From CAWAQA01 sp963784065 (lineage in GTDB: Bacteria; Acidobacteriota; Vicinamibacteria; Vicinamibacterales; UBA2999): a stretch of DNA of 64,000 bases. Under the pieces are notes generated by a model, which saw only the letters and a program-made list of their open reading frames with translations, ran no database searches and was not told the origin of the DNA. A program made the translations under genes and the position numbers. Positions 36,263 to 44,872 of this stretch are shown piece after piece. The first letter of the stretch is position 1; the number at the start of each line of letters is the position of its first letter. Where the stretch lies: assembly GCA_963784065.1 (NCBI GenBank), contig CAWAQA010000002.1, positions 62,001-126,000 on the forward strand. Direction: 5' to 3'.

Positions 36263-37702
36263 ATGTTCAATTCCTCGTTTGACGCGATCGTTCCGATGCT
36301 CTGCGTCGCGCTGGCGGCGCTGGCGGCCATGGGGGCGGAAGCGTTCCGCAGCCCGGGCGAGCGCATGCCGATCGGCGGGCTGGGCATCGTCGGCCTCGTC
36401 GGCGCGGCCGTGTCCGCGACGCTGCTGTGGAACCGCAACACGACGAGCTTCGGCGTCATCGTGGCCGACAACTTCGGGCTGTTCGTCACGGTGATCCTGG
36501 TGATCGTGGGGATCCTGACGATCATGTTCTCGTCCCAGGTCGTCGAACGCGACGGCATCCCGAAGGGCGAGTACTACGCGCTGCTGCTGTTCTCGCTGGT
36601 CGGCATGATCATGATGGCGACGGCGAACGACCTGCTGGTCGTGTTCATCGCGCTCGAGATCCTGTCGCTCGCGGTCTACGTGCTGACCGGCATCCGGCGC
36701 GACAACCCGCAGGGGACGGAAGCCGCCTTCAAGTACTTCCTGCTCGGGGCGTTCTCGAGCGCGTTCTTCCTGTACGGGATCGCGTTCACCTACGGGCTGA
36801 CCGGAAGCACGCGGCTGGACCGCGTGGGTGCGTACCTCGCGGCGCAGTCGATGGCGGACAACCCGATGATCCTGCTGTCGCTCGGCCTGCTGCTCGTCGG
36901 CTTCGCGTTCAAGATCTCGGCCGTGCCGTTCCATATGTGGACGCCGGATGCATATGAAGGCGCGCCGGCGATCGTCACCGGGTTCATGTCCACGGCGGTC
37001 AAGGCGGCGGCATTCGCCGCGTTCGCCCGCGTCTTCCTCTCGGCCTTCGAGCCCTTCAGCAACGAGTGGGCGCCAGTCGTCTGGATCATCGCCGCGGCCA
37101 CGATGATTCTCGGGACGGTCGTCGGGGTGGCGCAAACGAACCTGAAGCGCATGCTCGCGTACTCGAGCATCGCCCACGGCGGGTACCTGCTGGTCGGCCT
37201 CGTCGCGGCCAACCAGGTGGGGAAGGCCGCTATCCTGTTCTACCTGCTGGCCTACGCGATCACGAACCTCGCCGCGTTCGGTGTGATTGCGCTGCTCGGC
37301 ACCCGTGAGCGGCCGAACGACGAACTGCGTGACTATGCCGGGCTCTGGCAGACGCATCCCGCGCTCGCCGCGCTGATGACGGTGTCGCTGCTCTCGCTCG
37401 GCGGCCTGCCGCCGACCGTTGGCTTCATCGGCAAGTGGTACATCTTCAGCGCCGCGGTCAGCGCCGGCTACTACGGCCTCGCGATCATCGGCGTCCTCAC
37501 CAGCGTCGTGTCGGTGTTCTTCTACCTGCGCGTCGTCGTGATGATGTACATGGCGGAACGCGAAGGCGCCGCCGTGCCGGCGCGCGTCGGTACCGTCGGC
37601 ATGGCGGCTCTCACCGCAGCCATCATCGCCATCTTCTACCTCGGGATCCTGCCGACTTTCGTCCTCGACCTGGCGGCCGAGTCGATCGCGACGATCTTCT
37701 GA
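36263..37702 (+). CDS. nuoN: NADH-quinone oxidoreductase subunit N
   Basis: 479 residues, about 14 membrane segments, unbroken. Landmarks: ALEILSLAVYVLTGIRRDNPQGTEAAFKYFLLGAFSSAFFLYG, FKISAVPFHMWTPDAYEGAPAIVTGFMSTAVKAAAFAAF, and KRMLAYSSIAHGGYLLVG. Last gene of the complex I operon; ends the membrane arm. Confidence 0.95.
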   Translation: MFNSSFDAIVPMLCVALAALAAMGAEAFRSPGERMPIGGLGIVGLVGAAVSATLLWNRNTTSFGVIVADNFGLFVTVILVIVGILTIMFSSQVVERDGIPKGEYYALLLFSLVGMIMMATANDLLVVFIALEILSLAVYVLTGIRRDNPQGTEAAFKYFLLGAFSSAFFLYGIAFTYGLTGSTRLDRVGAYLAAQSMADNPMILLSLGLLLVGFAFKISAVPFHMWTPDAYEGAPAIVTGFMSTAVKAAAFAAFARVFLSAFEPFSNEWAPVVWIIAAATMILGTVVGVAQTNLKRMLAYSSIAHGGYLLVGLVAANQVGKAAILFYLLAYAITNLAAFGVIALLGTRERPNDELRDYAGLWQTHPALAALMTVSLLSLGGLPPTVGFIGKWYIFSAAVSAGYYGLAIIGVLTSVVSVFFYLRVVVMMYMAEREGAAVPARVGTVGMAALTAAIIAIFYLGILPTFVLDLAAESIATIF

Positions 37703-37827
37703 TCGGGCTTCGGGCTCCGGGCTCCGGGTCAGTCTCGGACCGGCAGCACCCGGCCCGGCGCGAGTTCAGCAACAACAGATTGGAGACCGTAGACCGGCGA
37801 CCGTAGACCGGAGACAATGTTCCTGTC

Positions 37828-38418
37828 GTGGCGCAGGGCCGGGAGATCGACCGTGAGCTGCAGGTGCTCGAGGCGGAGCTCAAGCGGCTGGAGGCGGAGT
37901 ACAACATGTTCTTCGCCGGCCGCCTGCCGCGGCCGCCGTGGGAGACGCGGACCCGCGTCGATGCCATGGTCAAACGGCTCGATCGCCAGCAGATCGGCAA
38001 CTACGGAGATCGTTTCCGGTTCACCACGATCCAGACGCGTTACGCGCGGTTCATCGACCTGTGGGATCGTGGGCTCCGGGCTCGTGAGGAAGGCCGGCCC
38101 GGTCCGTTCAAGCAGGCGGGGAAGCCCGCCGCCGACGTGTCCACCCGCGCGCAGGACCGCATCGTGCGCGTCACCACCTTCAAGGACCCCATGCGCGAGA
38201 TGGACAAGCTGCACGATCTATACGACAGCCTTGCCGAGGCGCGGCGGGAGTCCGGCCAGGACGCGATCCCGTTCCACAAGTTTGCGGAACTGATCAAGAC
38301 GCAGGTCACGGCGCTCAAGGACAAGGGAAACGCCGAAGTCGCGTTCCGTGTGGCGATGAAGGAAGGGAAAGTCGCTTTTACCGCACGCGCGATGAAAGGG
38401 GCTGAGGACGATGAGTAG
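37828..38418 (+). CDS. MXAN_5187-type C-terminal domain protein
   Basis: 196 residues from the GTG at 37828. Opens with a coiled coil (REIDRELQVLEAELKRLEAEYNMFFAGRLPRPPWETR). The YNMFF-x-G-x-L-P-PPW segment and the later FTTIQTRYARFIDLWDRGLRAREEGR are characteristic of the short domain first named from Myxococcus MXAN_5187. The second half, FHKFAELIKTQVTALKDKGNAEVAFRVAMKEGKVAFTARAM, resembles the end of those proteins. Function unknown. It stands alone between nuoN and csp, convergent to csp with a strong hairpin between. Confidence 0.7.
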   Translation: MAQGREIDRELQVLEAELKRLEAEYNMFFAGRLPRPPWETRTRVDAMVKRLDRQQIGNYGDRFRFTTIQTRYARFIDLWDRGLRAREEGRPGPFKQAGKPAADVSTRAQDRIVRVTTFKDPMREMDKLHDLYDSLAEARRESGQDAIPFHKFAELIKTQVTALKDKGNAEVAFRVAMKEGKVAFTARAMKGAEDDE

Positions 38419-38462
38419 CCGGGGTGGGGGGCGACGGGAGGGAATCGGGTGCCGGTGCGTGA

Positions 38463-38489
38463 GCCCGGCGCCGGGGAGCGGCGCCGGGC
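38463..38489. terminator. Strong hairpin between convergent genes
   Basis: gcccggcgcc (38463-38472) pairs perfectly with ggcgccgggc (38480-38489) around a 7-base loop. No T-run follows on the plus strand, so termination would be by hairpin strength or Rho. Confidence 0.55.
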
Positions 38490-38504
38490 AGGTCTGGTGT
38501 GGTT

Positions 38505-38708
38505 CTAGGCTTTGCTGACGTTCCCTGCTTGCGGACCCTTCGGACCATCGACGATCTCAAACTCGACCGCTTGGCCCTCTTCCAGGGACCGGAAGCCGTT
38601 GCCACTGATCGCGGAGTAGTGCACGAACACGTCGCTGCCACCCTCACGTTCAATGAATCCGTAGCCCTTGGCGTTGTTGAACCACTTGACCTTGCCTGTA
38701 ATACGCAT
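38505..38708 (-). CDS. csp: Cold-shock domain protein
   Basis: 67 residues from ATG 38708, with a purine-rich ribosome-binding site (ggaagaag). Canonical single cold-shock domain: GKVKWFNNAKGYGFIEREGG carries RNP-1 (KGYGFI), DVFVHYSAI carries RNP-2 (VFVHY), and EEGQAVEFEIVDGPKGPQAGNV ends it. Binds single-stranded RNA/DNA as an RNA chaperone. Expression is probably controlled by a long 5' leader (separate entry). An upstream in-frame extension to 38870 is rejected because it overlaps the leader and the promoter. Confidence 0.95.
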   Translation of the reverse strand: MRITGKVKWFNNAKGYGFIEREGGSDVFVHYSAISGNGFRSLEEGQAVEFEIVDGPKGPQAGNVSKA

Positions 38709-38863
38709 CGTTCTTCTTCCCTGCTTGCTGGAGCGACTGGCCCTTCTCGGGGCCTGCCGCGGGATCGACACCCCGGAGCCGCAGATGAGCTTCGAGGCAC
38801 AAAAAAAGACCGCGAGTGCTGCTGCGGCCTCGACTGCTACGTTTAGGGAACGCCCCTCGACGC
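38709..38863 (-). promoter_or_regulatory. Long 5' leader of the cold-shock gene
   Basis: The promoter at 38870-38899 predicts a start near 38863 and a leader of about 155 bases. E. coli cspA has a thermoregulatory leader of similar length. Within it a short stem (ccgc ... gcgg) is followed by seven Ts, RNA-sense (complement of 38801-38807), resembling a weak attenuator. Confidence 0.5.
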
Positions 38864-38869
38864 AGGCCA

Positions 38870-38899
38870 ATAATATGCTTCCGCTTACATGAGTGTCAA
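38870..38899 (-). promoter_or_regulatory. Sigma-70-type promoter of the cold-shock gene
   Basis: On the minus strand a perfect TTGACA (complement of 38894-38899) is followed after 18 bases by TATTAT (complement of 38870-38875). This is the best promoter match I see in the window. Confidence 0.7.
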
Positions 38900-38952
38900 G
38901 CTTTTGCCATGCCTAAGTGTCGATTTCTCTACACCTTGCGCCATTTGACCCA

Positions 38953-40540
38953 ATGCCAAGAGCGTTATTAAGCGTTTCTGATAAGACAGGATTGATCGAA
39001 TTCGCCAGGGGGCTCGTCGACCGCGGGTTCGACCTCGTCTCGACCGGCGGCACAGCGAAAACGCTCCAGCAAGCCGGCTTGACGGTCGTTGGAATCCAGG
39101 ACGTGACCGGGTTCCCCGAGATGATGGACGGGCGGGTGAAGACCCTCCACCCGCTGGTCCACGGCGGCATCCTGGCTCGTCGGGACCACCCGGACGACCT
39201 GGTCTCGGCCGGCCGGCACGGCATCACCTTGATCGACCTGGTTGCCGTGAACCTCTACCCATTCGTGAAGGCCGCGTCGAATCCCCAGACCCCCTTCGAG
39301 GGGCTCATCGAGGAAATCGACATCGGTGGCCCGAGCCTCGTCCGTGCCGCCGCCAAGAACTTCCAGGATGTCCTGGTGGTGGTGTCGCCGGCGGATTATC
39401 CAGCCGTGCTGGAGCAGCTCGACCGCAGCGGCGGTCCGAGCCGCGACTTCCGCTTCGGCCTGGCCAGGAAAGCCTTCGCGCACACCGGCAGCTACGACAC
39501 GACGATCGCGTCCACGCTCGAGACCATCACCGCGGACGCGTCCGGTTTCCGGCGCGGCGAGACGTCGGGCTCGCCCGCTTCCCTCGTCCTCGGACTGCAC
39601 AAGGTACGCGACCTGCGCTACGGCGAGAACCCGCATCAGATGGCGGCATGGTACGCGGATGAGCCGCCGACAGGTCTCGGCGCGGCAACCGTGCTGCAGG
39701 GCAAGGAGCTGTCCTACACCAACCTGCTCGATCTCGACGCCGCGACGCGCATCGTGCTCGAGTTCAGCGAGCCGGCGGCCGTCGTCATCAAGCATACGAA
39801 CCCGTGCGGGGCTGCAATCGGCAGCGGTGCGACCGACGCATACGTGCGCGCGCGCGAGGCCGATCCGCTCGCCGCGTTCGGCGGCATCGTCGGCCTGAAC
39901 CGCCCGATCGACGCCGACACGGCCCGGGCAATCACGTCAACCTTCATCGAAGCGGTCATTGCGCCGTCGGTCGATGAGCAGGCGCGGGCGATCCTCGGCG
40001 CCAAGGCGAACATGCGCGTCATCACCGCCGACTTCTCGAAGCGCCGCGGCCGATAGCGGCCGGGAGCTGCGCTCGATCCTCGGCGCGGTGCTGGTGCAGA
40101 GCCGCGACCGCGTCATCGAGGCCGCTTCGGGCTGGCCGCGCGGCGACACGCGCGTGGTGACGCGCCGGCAGCCGACGGCGCAGGAGTGGGAGGCGCTGCG
40201 CTTCGCGTGGCGCATCTGTGCGCACGTGAAGTCGAACACCGTGATCTTCACCGCCAGCGATCGCACCCTCGCCATCGGCGCCGGCCAGATGAGCCGTGTG
40301 GACGCGGTGAAGGTGGCGCGTCTCAAGGCCGAGGCGGCCGGGCCGTCCGCGCTCAAGGGATCGGTCGCTGCGTCGGACGCGTTCTTCCCGTTCCGTGACG
40401 GCCTCGACGCGGTGGCGGTGGCGGGTGCCACCGCGGTGGTGCAGCCAGGGGGCTCAGTGCGCGACGCGGAAGTCATCGCCGCCGCTGATGAGCACGGCCT
40501 GGCGATGGTCTTTACGGGACGCAGGCACTTCAGGCACTGA
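38953..40540 (+). CDS. purH: Bifunctional AICAR transformylase / IMP cyclohydrolase (one frame break)
   Basis: About 528 residues from ATG 38953 when one extra base near 40041 (aag-c-gcc) is removed. The N-terminal IMP cyclohydrolase domain has ALLSVSDKTGLIEFARGL, STGGTAKTLQQAG and GRVKTLHPLVHGGIL. The transformylase domain has RYGENPHQMAAWY, the catalytic KHTNPCGAAIG, and DPLAAFGGIVGLNRP. After the break come VKSNTVIFTASDRTLAIGAGQMSRVDA and SDAFFPFRDGLD. It catalyses the last two steps of IMP synthesis. In the given frame a TAG follows within four codons, which would remove the final 160 residues including conserved active-site segments. Confidence 0.93.
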
Positions 40541-40662
40541 TCACGATGGAGCGGCGGATCTTCACGTCCGCCTCGTCGCGCGTCTGAGCGTGCAGCTCAG
40601 CGGCCACGGCGTGCTACGATTCCGCGCGTTTCCCGGTTGTTGATTCGCTCCCCGGAGGCACA

Positions 40663-41037
40663 ATGGTCCTGAGCGTGCGAGACGCCAAGCCTGAAGGCAT
40701 CGCGTTCGTCGATGCCTATACCGCGATACGGTCGTGGTTCTCCTACAACGCGCATCTCCCTTCGGCCGCCAGCGCGAGAAATCTGATCGCGGCGCTGCCG
40801 ACATCCGCGGAGGTTTCCGCCATCGAATGCAAGGCGGTGTTCGCTGAAGTGATCAACGGCGGACTGGAGTGGGCCTACAACCAGAGCGACGGCCGCTTCA
40901 ACATCTCCGCGTATGCCTGGGCCGCGCTGGAGACCGCGGGCGCCGGTCACACCCTGAATGCCGACGAGCGAACGCAACTGCGGACCAGCCCGCTCTGGCC
41001 GTACCTCTACTTCAATCGCAACGCCAGCGGCATGTGA
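40663..41037 (+). CDS. Conserved-looking small protein of unknown function
   Basis: 124 residues from ATG 40663, no signal peptide. Composition is normal for a small globular protein: WFSYNAHLPSAASARNLIAALPTSAEVSAIECKAVFAEVIN, then GRFNISAYAWAALETAG and SPLWPYLYFNRNASGM. Third-position GC matches its neighbours, so I accept it as coding. No family recognised. It stands alone between purH and the LPS genes, followed by a REP pair. Confidence 0.5.
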   Translation: MVLSVRDAKPEGIAFVDAYTAIRSWFSYNAHLPSAASARNLIAALPTSAEVSAIECKAVFAEVINGGLEWAYNQSDGRFNISAYAWAALETAGAGHTLNADERTQLRTSPLWPYLYFNRNASGM

Positions 41038-41042
41038 TCCCG

Positions 41043-41120
41043 ACTTCCGGCTGAAGCCGGATGTCACAGGGAACAGTGCCGCAAGTCAGCGGCGAACGGC
41101 GGCTTCCGGCTTCAGCCGGC
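41043..41120 (+). repeat. Pair of REP-like palindromes in inverted arrangement
   Basis: cttccggctgaagccgga (41043-41060) and cttccggcttcagccggc (41103-41120) flank about 42 bases. Each is a palindrome, and together they form a larger inverted structure between convergent genes. Confidence 0.75.
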
Positions 41121-41122
41121 AG

Positions 41123-42127
41123 TCAGACGTTCGCTGATGCGTCGAGCGCCGCGAGAAGTTCGCCCGGTGTGACCACCGCCGGGCCGAACTTGCCTACCGA
41201 GATGCCGGCGGCTTCGTTGGCGAGCCGCGCCGCCTCCGCGAGCGTCGCGCCGGCGGCCAGCGACAGCGCCATCGTCGCGATGACGGTGTCGCCGGCGCCG
41301 GTGACGTCGGCCACTTCGCGGGCGACGGCTGGGAGCTGTCCTTCCACGTCGTCGCCCAGCAGCCACATGCCCTGATCGCCCCGCGTCATCAGCACGGCGT
41401 CGCAGCCCGCTCGCTCGCGGAAGACGCGCGCGGCGGCGCGCGCTTCCTCGTCGGTCCGCACGCGCATGTGCGTCGCGATCTCCGCTTCGTGATTGTTCGG
41501 CGTCACGACGCCGGCGCCGGCGTAGTACTCGAGGTGCGGGATCTTCGGATCCACGAGCACGGGGATCGCGCGCGCAGCACCGGCGGCGATCGCCGCCTGC
41601 ACCACGCGGCGCGTGATCGACCCTTTCAGGTAGTCCGAGATGACGATGGCCGAGGCATGCGCGGCCTGCTGCTGCACGGCGCTGACGACGCGGTCCTCGA
41701 TGGAGCCGGCGATCTCCGCATCCGCCTCGTAGTCGATCCGCGCGACCTGGTGCTTCCGCTCCGTGACGATCCGCACCTTGGTCGTCGTCGGACGCGTCGC
41801 GTCGCCGACAAGCGACGGCGAGATCCCGGCCTCGCGGCAGGCGCGCGCGAGTGTCGCCGCCGTGTCGTCCTGTCCGGTGACCGCAATGAGCGTCGCCTGG
41901 CCGCCAAGCGCGGTCACGTTGTGCGCGACGTTCGCCGCGCCGCCAATCCGATGCGTCTCGTGATCGAAGGTGACGACGGGGACCGGCGCCTCGGGGGAGA
42001 TGCGGGTCACGCGCCCGACAATGAACCGGTCGAGCATGGCGTCGCCGACGACGAGGATATGCGCGCCGGCAAATGCCGATGCGATCCGGCGGCGCCGGTC
42101 AGGCCCGATCGGGGGCAGGAGCGCCAT
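41123..42127 (-). CDS. hldE: D-glycero-beta-D-manno-heptose-7-phosphate kinase (HldE kinase domain / RfaE1)
   Basis: 334 residues; only the kinase half of E. coli HldE, as in organisms with separate hldA/rfaE1. PfkB-family motifs: HILVVGDAMLDRFIVGRVTRISPEAPVPVV, HRIGGAANVAHNVTALGGQ near residues 55-75, KVRIVTERKHQVARIDYE, and the catalytic loop DVTGAGDTVIATMALSLAAG near 275. Phosphorylates heptose-7-phosphate at O-1 in ADP-heptose synthesis for the LPS core. Its start lies inside the end of the O-antigen ligase gene (29-base overlap), so it belongs to the same minus-strand LPS run. Confidence 0.88.
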   Translation of the reverse strand: MALLPPIGPDRRRRIASAFAGAHILVVGDAMLDRFIVGRVTRISPEAPVPVVTFDHETHRIGGAANVAHNVTALGGQATLIAVTGQDDTAATLARACREAGISPSLVGDATRPTTTKVRIVTERKHQVARIDYEADAEIAGSIEDRVVSAVQQQAAHASAIVISDYLKGSITRRVVQAAIAAGAARAIPVLVDPKIPHLEYYAGAGVVTPNNHEAEIATHMRVRTDEEARAAARVFRERAGCDAVLMTRGDQGMWLLGDDVEGQLPAVAREVADVTGAGDTVIATMALSLAAGATLAEAARLANEAAGISVGKFGPAVVTPGELLAALDASANV

Positions 42128-43298
42128 CGGTCCGCAGCGCCGCGAACGGCAACGTGACGAGCACGAGGAAGAGCATCAGGAATTCGGAATCACCGAAGTT
42201 GTATTCGAACATCCCCGCCGCGAGCATCGCCACGACCGCCGCGAGCCCGGTGGCGGCAAGCACACGCCCCTGACCCTGGCGGAACAGCCGGAACAAGCCG
42301 AGCGAGAGCGCCACGATGAACCAGAGCCAGACGGCCAGCGCCGGGAGCCCGCGCTCGGCGGCGATCTGGAGCGGCACGTTGTGCAGGTGCGGATTCGACG
42401 CGTTGACCGCGTAGTCGGGACGATACGCCTCGTAGACCCGCGGCACCATGTTCGGACCGACGCCGGTGAGCGGATCGCTGCCGATCATCCGCACGCCGAC
42501 TTCGGCCATCGCCAGGCGATCCTGGTTGGACGGATCCGTCGCGTCGAACATCGACATCATGCGGCTGGTAATCCCGTCCGGCGCCATGGCGAACATCACC
42601 GCGATGGCCACGGGCAGCACGGCGCTGAGGCGGAAGTCTTTCAGCACGAGCAGGAGGCCGACGGCGACGCAGGCTCCAACCCACGCATTCCGCGACAGGG
42701 TGAGTGCCAGCGCGACGACGAGGGCCGGCATCACGAGCGCCGGCCAGATACGGTCGCGCGACCCGAACACCAGTCGCGCCATCGCGGCGCAGATGACGAG
42801 CATCAGCACGCCCGAGTAGGTCATGTAATGGGTGAGCGCTCCCTGCGGCCGCAAGCGCAGGCTGTCGTAATGCAGCATCCCGTACTGGATGATGCCGAAC
42901 GCGGCCGACGCGGCCCCGACGGTCACGATCACGTCGACGACGGTGGCGGCCCGCCGCCCTCGCGCAAGGTCATACACCGCGGGAACGACGGCAAAGAGGA
43001 CGAGCTGCTTGGAATCGATGACGCTCGTGAGCGGATCGACCGAGAACGCCGCGGAGACGAGGGTCATCGCCCCGTAGGCGAGCAGCGGGATCAGGAATGC
43101 GGGCGCGGACGGCCGCACGCGGTCACGGACGAGCATCGCCGCCCACGTCATGAGCGTTCCCGCCAGCAGCACGTTGGCGAGCGCAATCGATACCTGCAGC
43201 GATGCCACGAAACCGAGCAGCAACGCGATCGCCACCCGATCGAGGCCGGGCGTGGTCCGCGTATGCGGCACGGTCATCGTTGTGGCATTGCTCGTCAT
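42099..43298 (-). CDS. waaL: O-antigen ligase / polymerase family membrane protein (Wzy_C)
   Basis: 399 residues with 10-12 membrane segments. A large periplasmic loop contains the family motif GSDPLTGVGPNMVPRVYEAYRPDYAVN ... NPHLHNVPLQIAAERGLPALAVWLW; the H-x-H-N region is the active-site loop of WaaL. Joins O-antigen to lipid A-core, or polymerises it; the two cannot be separated by sequence alone. Followed by the heptose kinase and preceded by the heptosyltransferase on the same strand. Confidence 0.8.
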   Translation of the reverse strand: MTSNATTMTVPHTRTTPGLDRVAIALLLGFVASLQVSIALANVLLAGTLMTWAAMLVRDRVRPSAPAFLIPLLAYGAMTLVSAAFSVDPLTSVIDSKQLVLFAVVPAVYDLARGRRAATVVDVIVTVGAASAAFGIIQYGMLHYDSLRLRPQGALTHYMTYSGVLMLVICAAMARLVFGSRDRIWPALVMPALVVALALTLSRNAWVGACVAVGLLLVLKDFRLSAVLPVAIAVMFAMAPDGITSRMMSMFDATDPSNQDRLAMAEVGVRMIGSDPLTGVGPNMVPRVYEAYRPDYAVNASNPHLHNVPLQIAAERGLPALAVWLWFIVALSLGLFRLFRQGQGRVLAATGLAAVVAMLAAGMFEYNFGDSEFLMLFLVLVTLPFAALRTDGAPAPDRA

Positions 43299-43369
43299 GC
43301 TCTCTGCAGCCTCATGGGATCAGGGATCAGCGCGCAGGGCTCAGCGTCACGCCCCGAGCCGTGAATGCC

Positions 43370-44480
43370 TCAGCCCTGTTTTCTGGCCCCCCGGTTTCCC
43401 GAGCCCTGAGCCCGGAGGCCTGACGCCTCCCCGATTGCCCGTTCCGCCGCGCGCGCGACGCGCTCGGGAGCGATCCCCGTCAGGCAGCGGAAATCGCCGT
43501 GCACGCAGGTGCGCTGATCGCAGGGGCGACAGGACAGGTCCTCGACCTGAACCGCCTCGGCGAACCACTGCGGATCGCGCCAGGGCATCGAGCGGCCGGC
43601 CGCCGTGGGGCCGAACAGCGCCACGATGGGTGTCCGCGTCGTGGCAGCCACGTGCAGCGGCCCGCTGTCGCCCCCAATGTACACCGCCGCACGGGCGACG
43701 AGCGCACGGAGCTCGCGAAGGTCGAACTCACCGATGTCGGGCACCGTCTCGGCCAGGCGTCCGAGCTTCATCCGGGCCTCAGCTGCGATCTCGAGCGCGG
43801 CGTCCGCCTGTGACGGTCCTGACGTCAGGATGATGCGGCGCCGGGGGTCGCGCCGGGCGAGCTGGCAGATCAACGCCACGAACGACTCGGCTGGCCAGCG
43901 GCGGAACGGGTTGCCGGCGCTGACGTGGATGACGACCAGTGGATGGCTCTCGATGCCCGCTTCGCGCAGCCGGCCGCTCGACAAATGCCGCCGCGTGCAC
44001 ATCGTGCGGCATCTCCATCGGGTCGGTCGCGGGGTCGCCGGGCGCGATGCCGAGCGGTTCCAGCAGATCCCATTGCTTCAACACCGAGTGGCGCGGCGTC
44101 AGGTCAGGGGAGCGCGGGACGACATGCGTGTACATCCACGAGCGTCCCGTCGTCGTGTAGCCGATCCGCATCCGGGCTCGGCTTGCCCACGTCAGCCACG
44201 CGCTGCGCGGGCCGCCATGCAGGTCGATCGCCACGTCGTAGTGCTCGCGCCGCAGGCGCCACGCCAGGGAAAGATCGTCCCTCAGGCGGCCCAGCCCGCG
44301 CCGCTTCGGGGCGACGATGATGTCGTTGAGGTTGCGGTTGCCTCGAACGACCGGCTCGGCGGCCGGTTCGACCACGTAGGTGAGGTGCGCGTCGGGATAC
44401 TGGCGCCGGAGCGCCCCCAACAGCGGTGTCGTCAACGCGACGTCGCCGATCAGGCGCAGCCGGACCAGCAGGATCTTCAT
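43370..44480 (-). CDS. Glycosyltransferase family 9 (heptosyltransferase-like); one frame break
   Basis: About 370 residues from ATG 44480, once an extra base near 43983 (cgg-c-cgg) is removed. Opens MKILLVRLRLIGDVALTTPLLGALRRQYPDAHLTYVVE, the GT9 N-terminal signature. Then YDVAIDLHGGPRSAWLTWAS and, after the break, VVIHVSAGNPFRRWPAESFVALI. The C-terminal nucleotide-sugar site is YIGGDSGPLHVAATTRTPIVALFGPT, with CRPCDQRTCVHGDFRC close to the end. It adds heptose or a similar sugar to the LPS inner core. The last 14 residues or so (GLRAQGSGNRGARKQG) read into an intergenic repeat. Confidence 0.85.
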
Positions 44481-44644
44481 GAATAGTGTGTGCGTGAGCA
44501 GCTGGTAGCATGCCGTCCGCAGCGGGCGGCACAGCCGGTGGCGCGTCAACGTGGTGCGTCACGCTACGTCTTCCGCGCTGCCGCATCGAGTGTCATTCCC
44601 TGCCGGCTGCCGGCTGCGCCGCCGCCTCCGGCTATGGAGACCAC

Positions 44645-44816
44645 CTACGGCTCGATCGTGGCTTCGTCGATGAGCATGACCGGGATGTCATCCTTGATCG
44701 GGATATACGCGGTGGCATTGGTCGCACTTCAGGGCGGCGCCATCCTTGACCAGTCTTACGGGCGTCTTGCAGTTCGGGCAGGCCAGGATTTCAAGCAGCT
44801 CAGCGTCAACCGGCAT
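44645..44816 (-). CDS. Trm112 family zinc-binding protein (short gene, one frame break)
   Basis: 56 residues from ATG 44816 to a TAG at 44645, only if an extra base near 44700 (ccc-g-atc) is removed. The given frame stops after the zinc site. Repaired sequence: MPVDAELLEILACPNCKTPV, then LVKDGAALKCDQCHRVYPIK and DDIPVMLIDEATIE. The CPNC and CDQC pairs form the zinc ribbon of Trm112/YcaR-type proteins. E. coli YcaR also lies in an LPS-related neighbourhood (lpxK-ycaR-kdsB), matching the LPS genes here. The span of 172 bases (57 codons plus one) agrees with one inserted base. Confidence 0.75.
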
Positions 44817-44840
44817 CGCGTCTCCAGTGCAATCTCATGA

Positions 44841-44863
44841 ACTATAACATTTTGAGCTAGAAT
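44841..44863. promoter_or_regulatory. AT-rich divergent promoter region
   Basis: The 57-base spacer between the Trm112 and TPR genes is AT-rich. On the minus strand TGTTATAGT (complement of 44841-44849) is an extended -10. On the plus strand TAGAAT (44858-44863) is a plausible -10. Neither has a good -35. Confidence 0.35.
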
Positions 44864-44872
44864 CGTTTACCC

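Noticed and set aside
38505..38870. N-terminal extension of the cold-shock protein
   Set aside because: It would be translated from the leader, and family members begin at the MRITGKVKWF position with a good ribosome-binding site.
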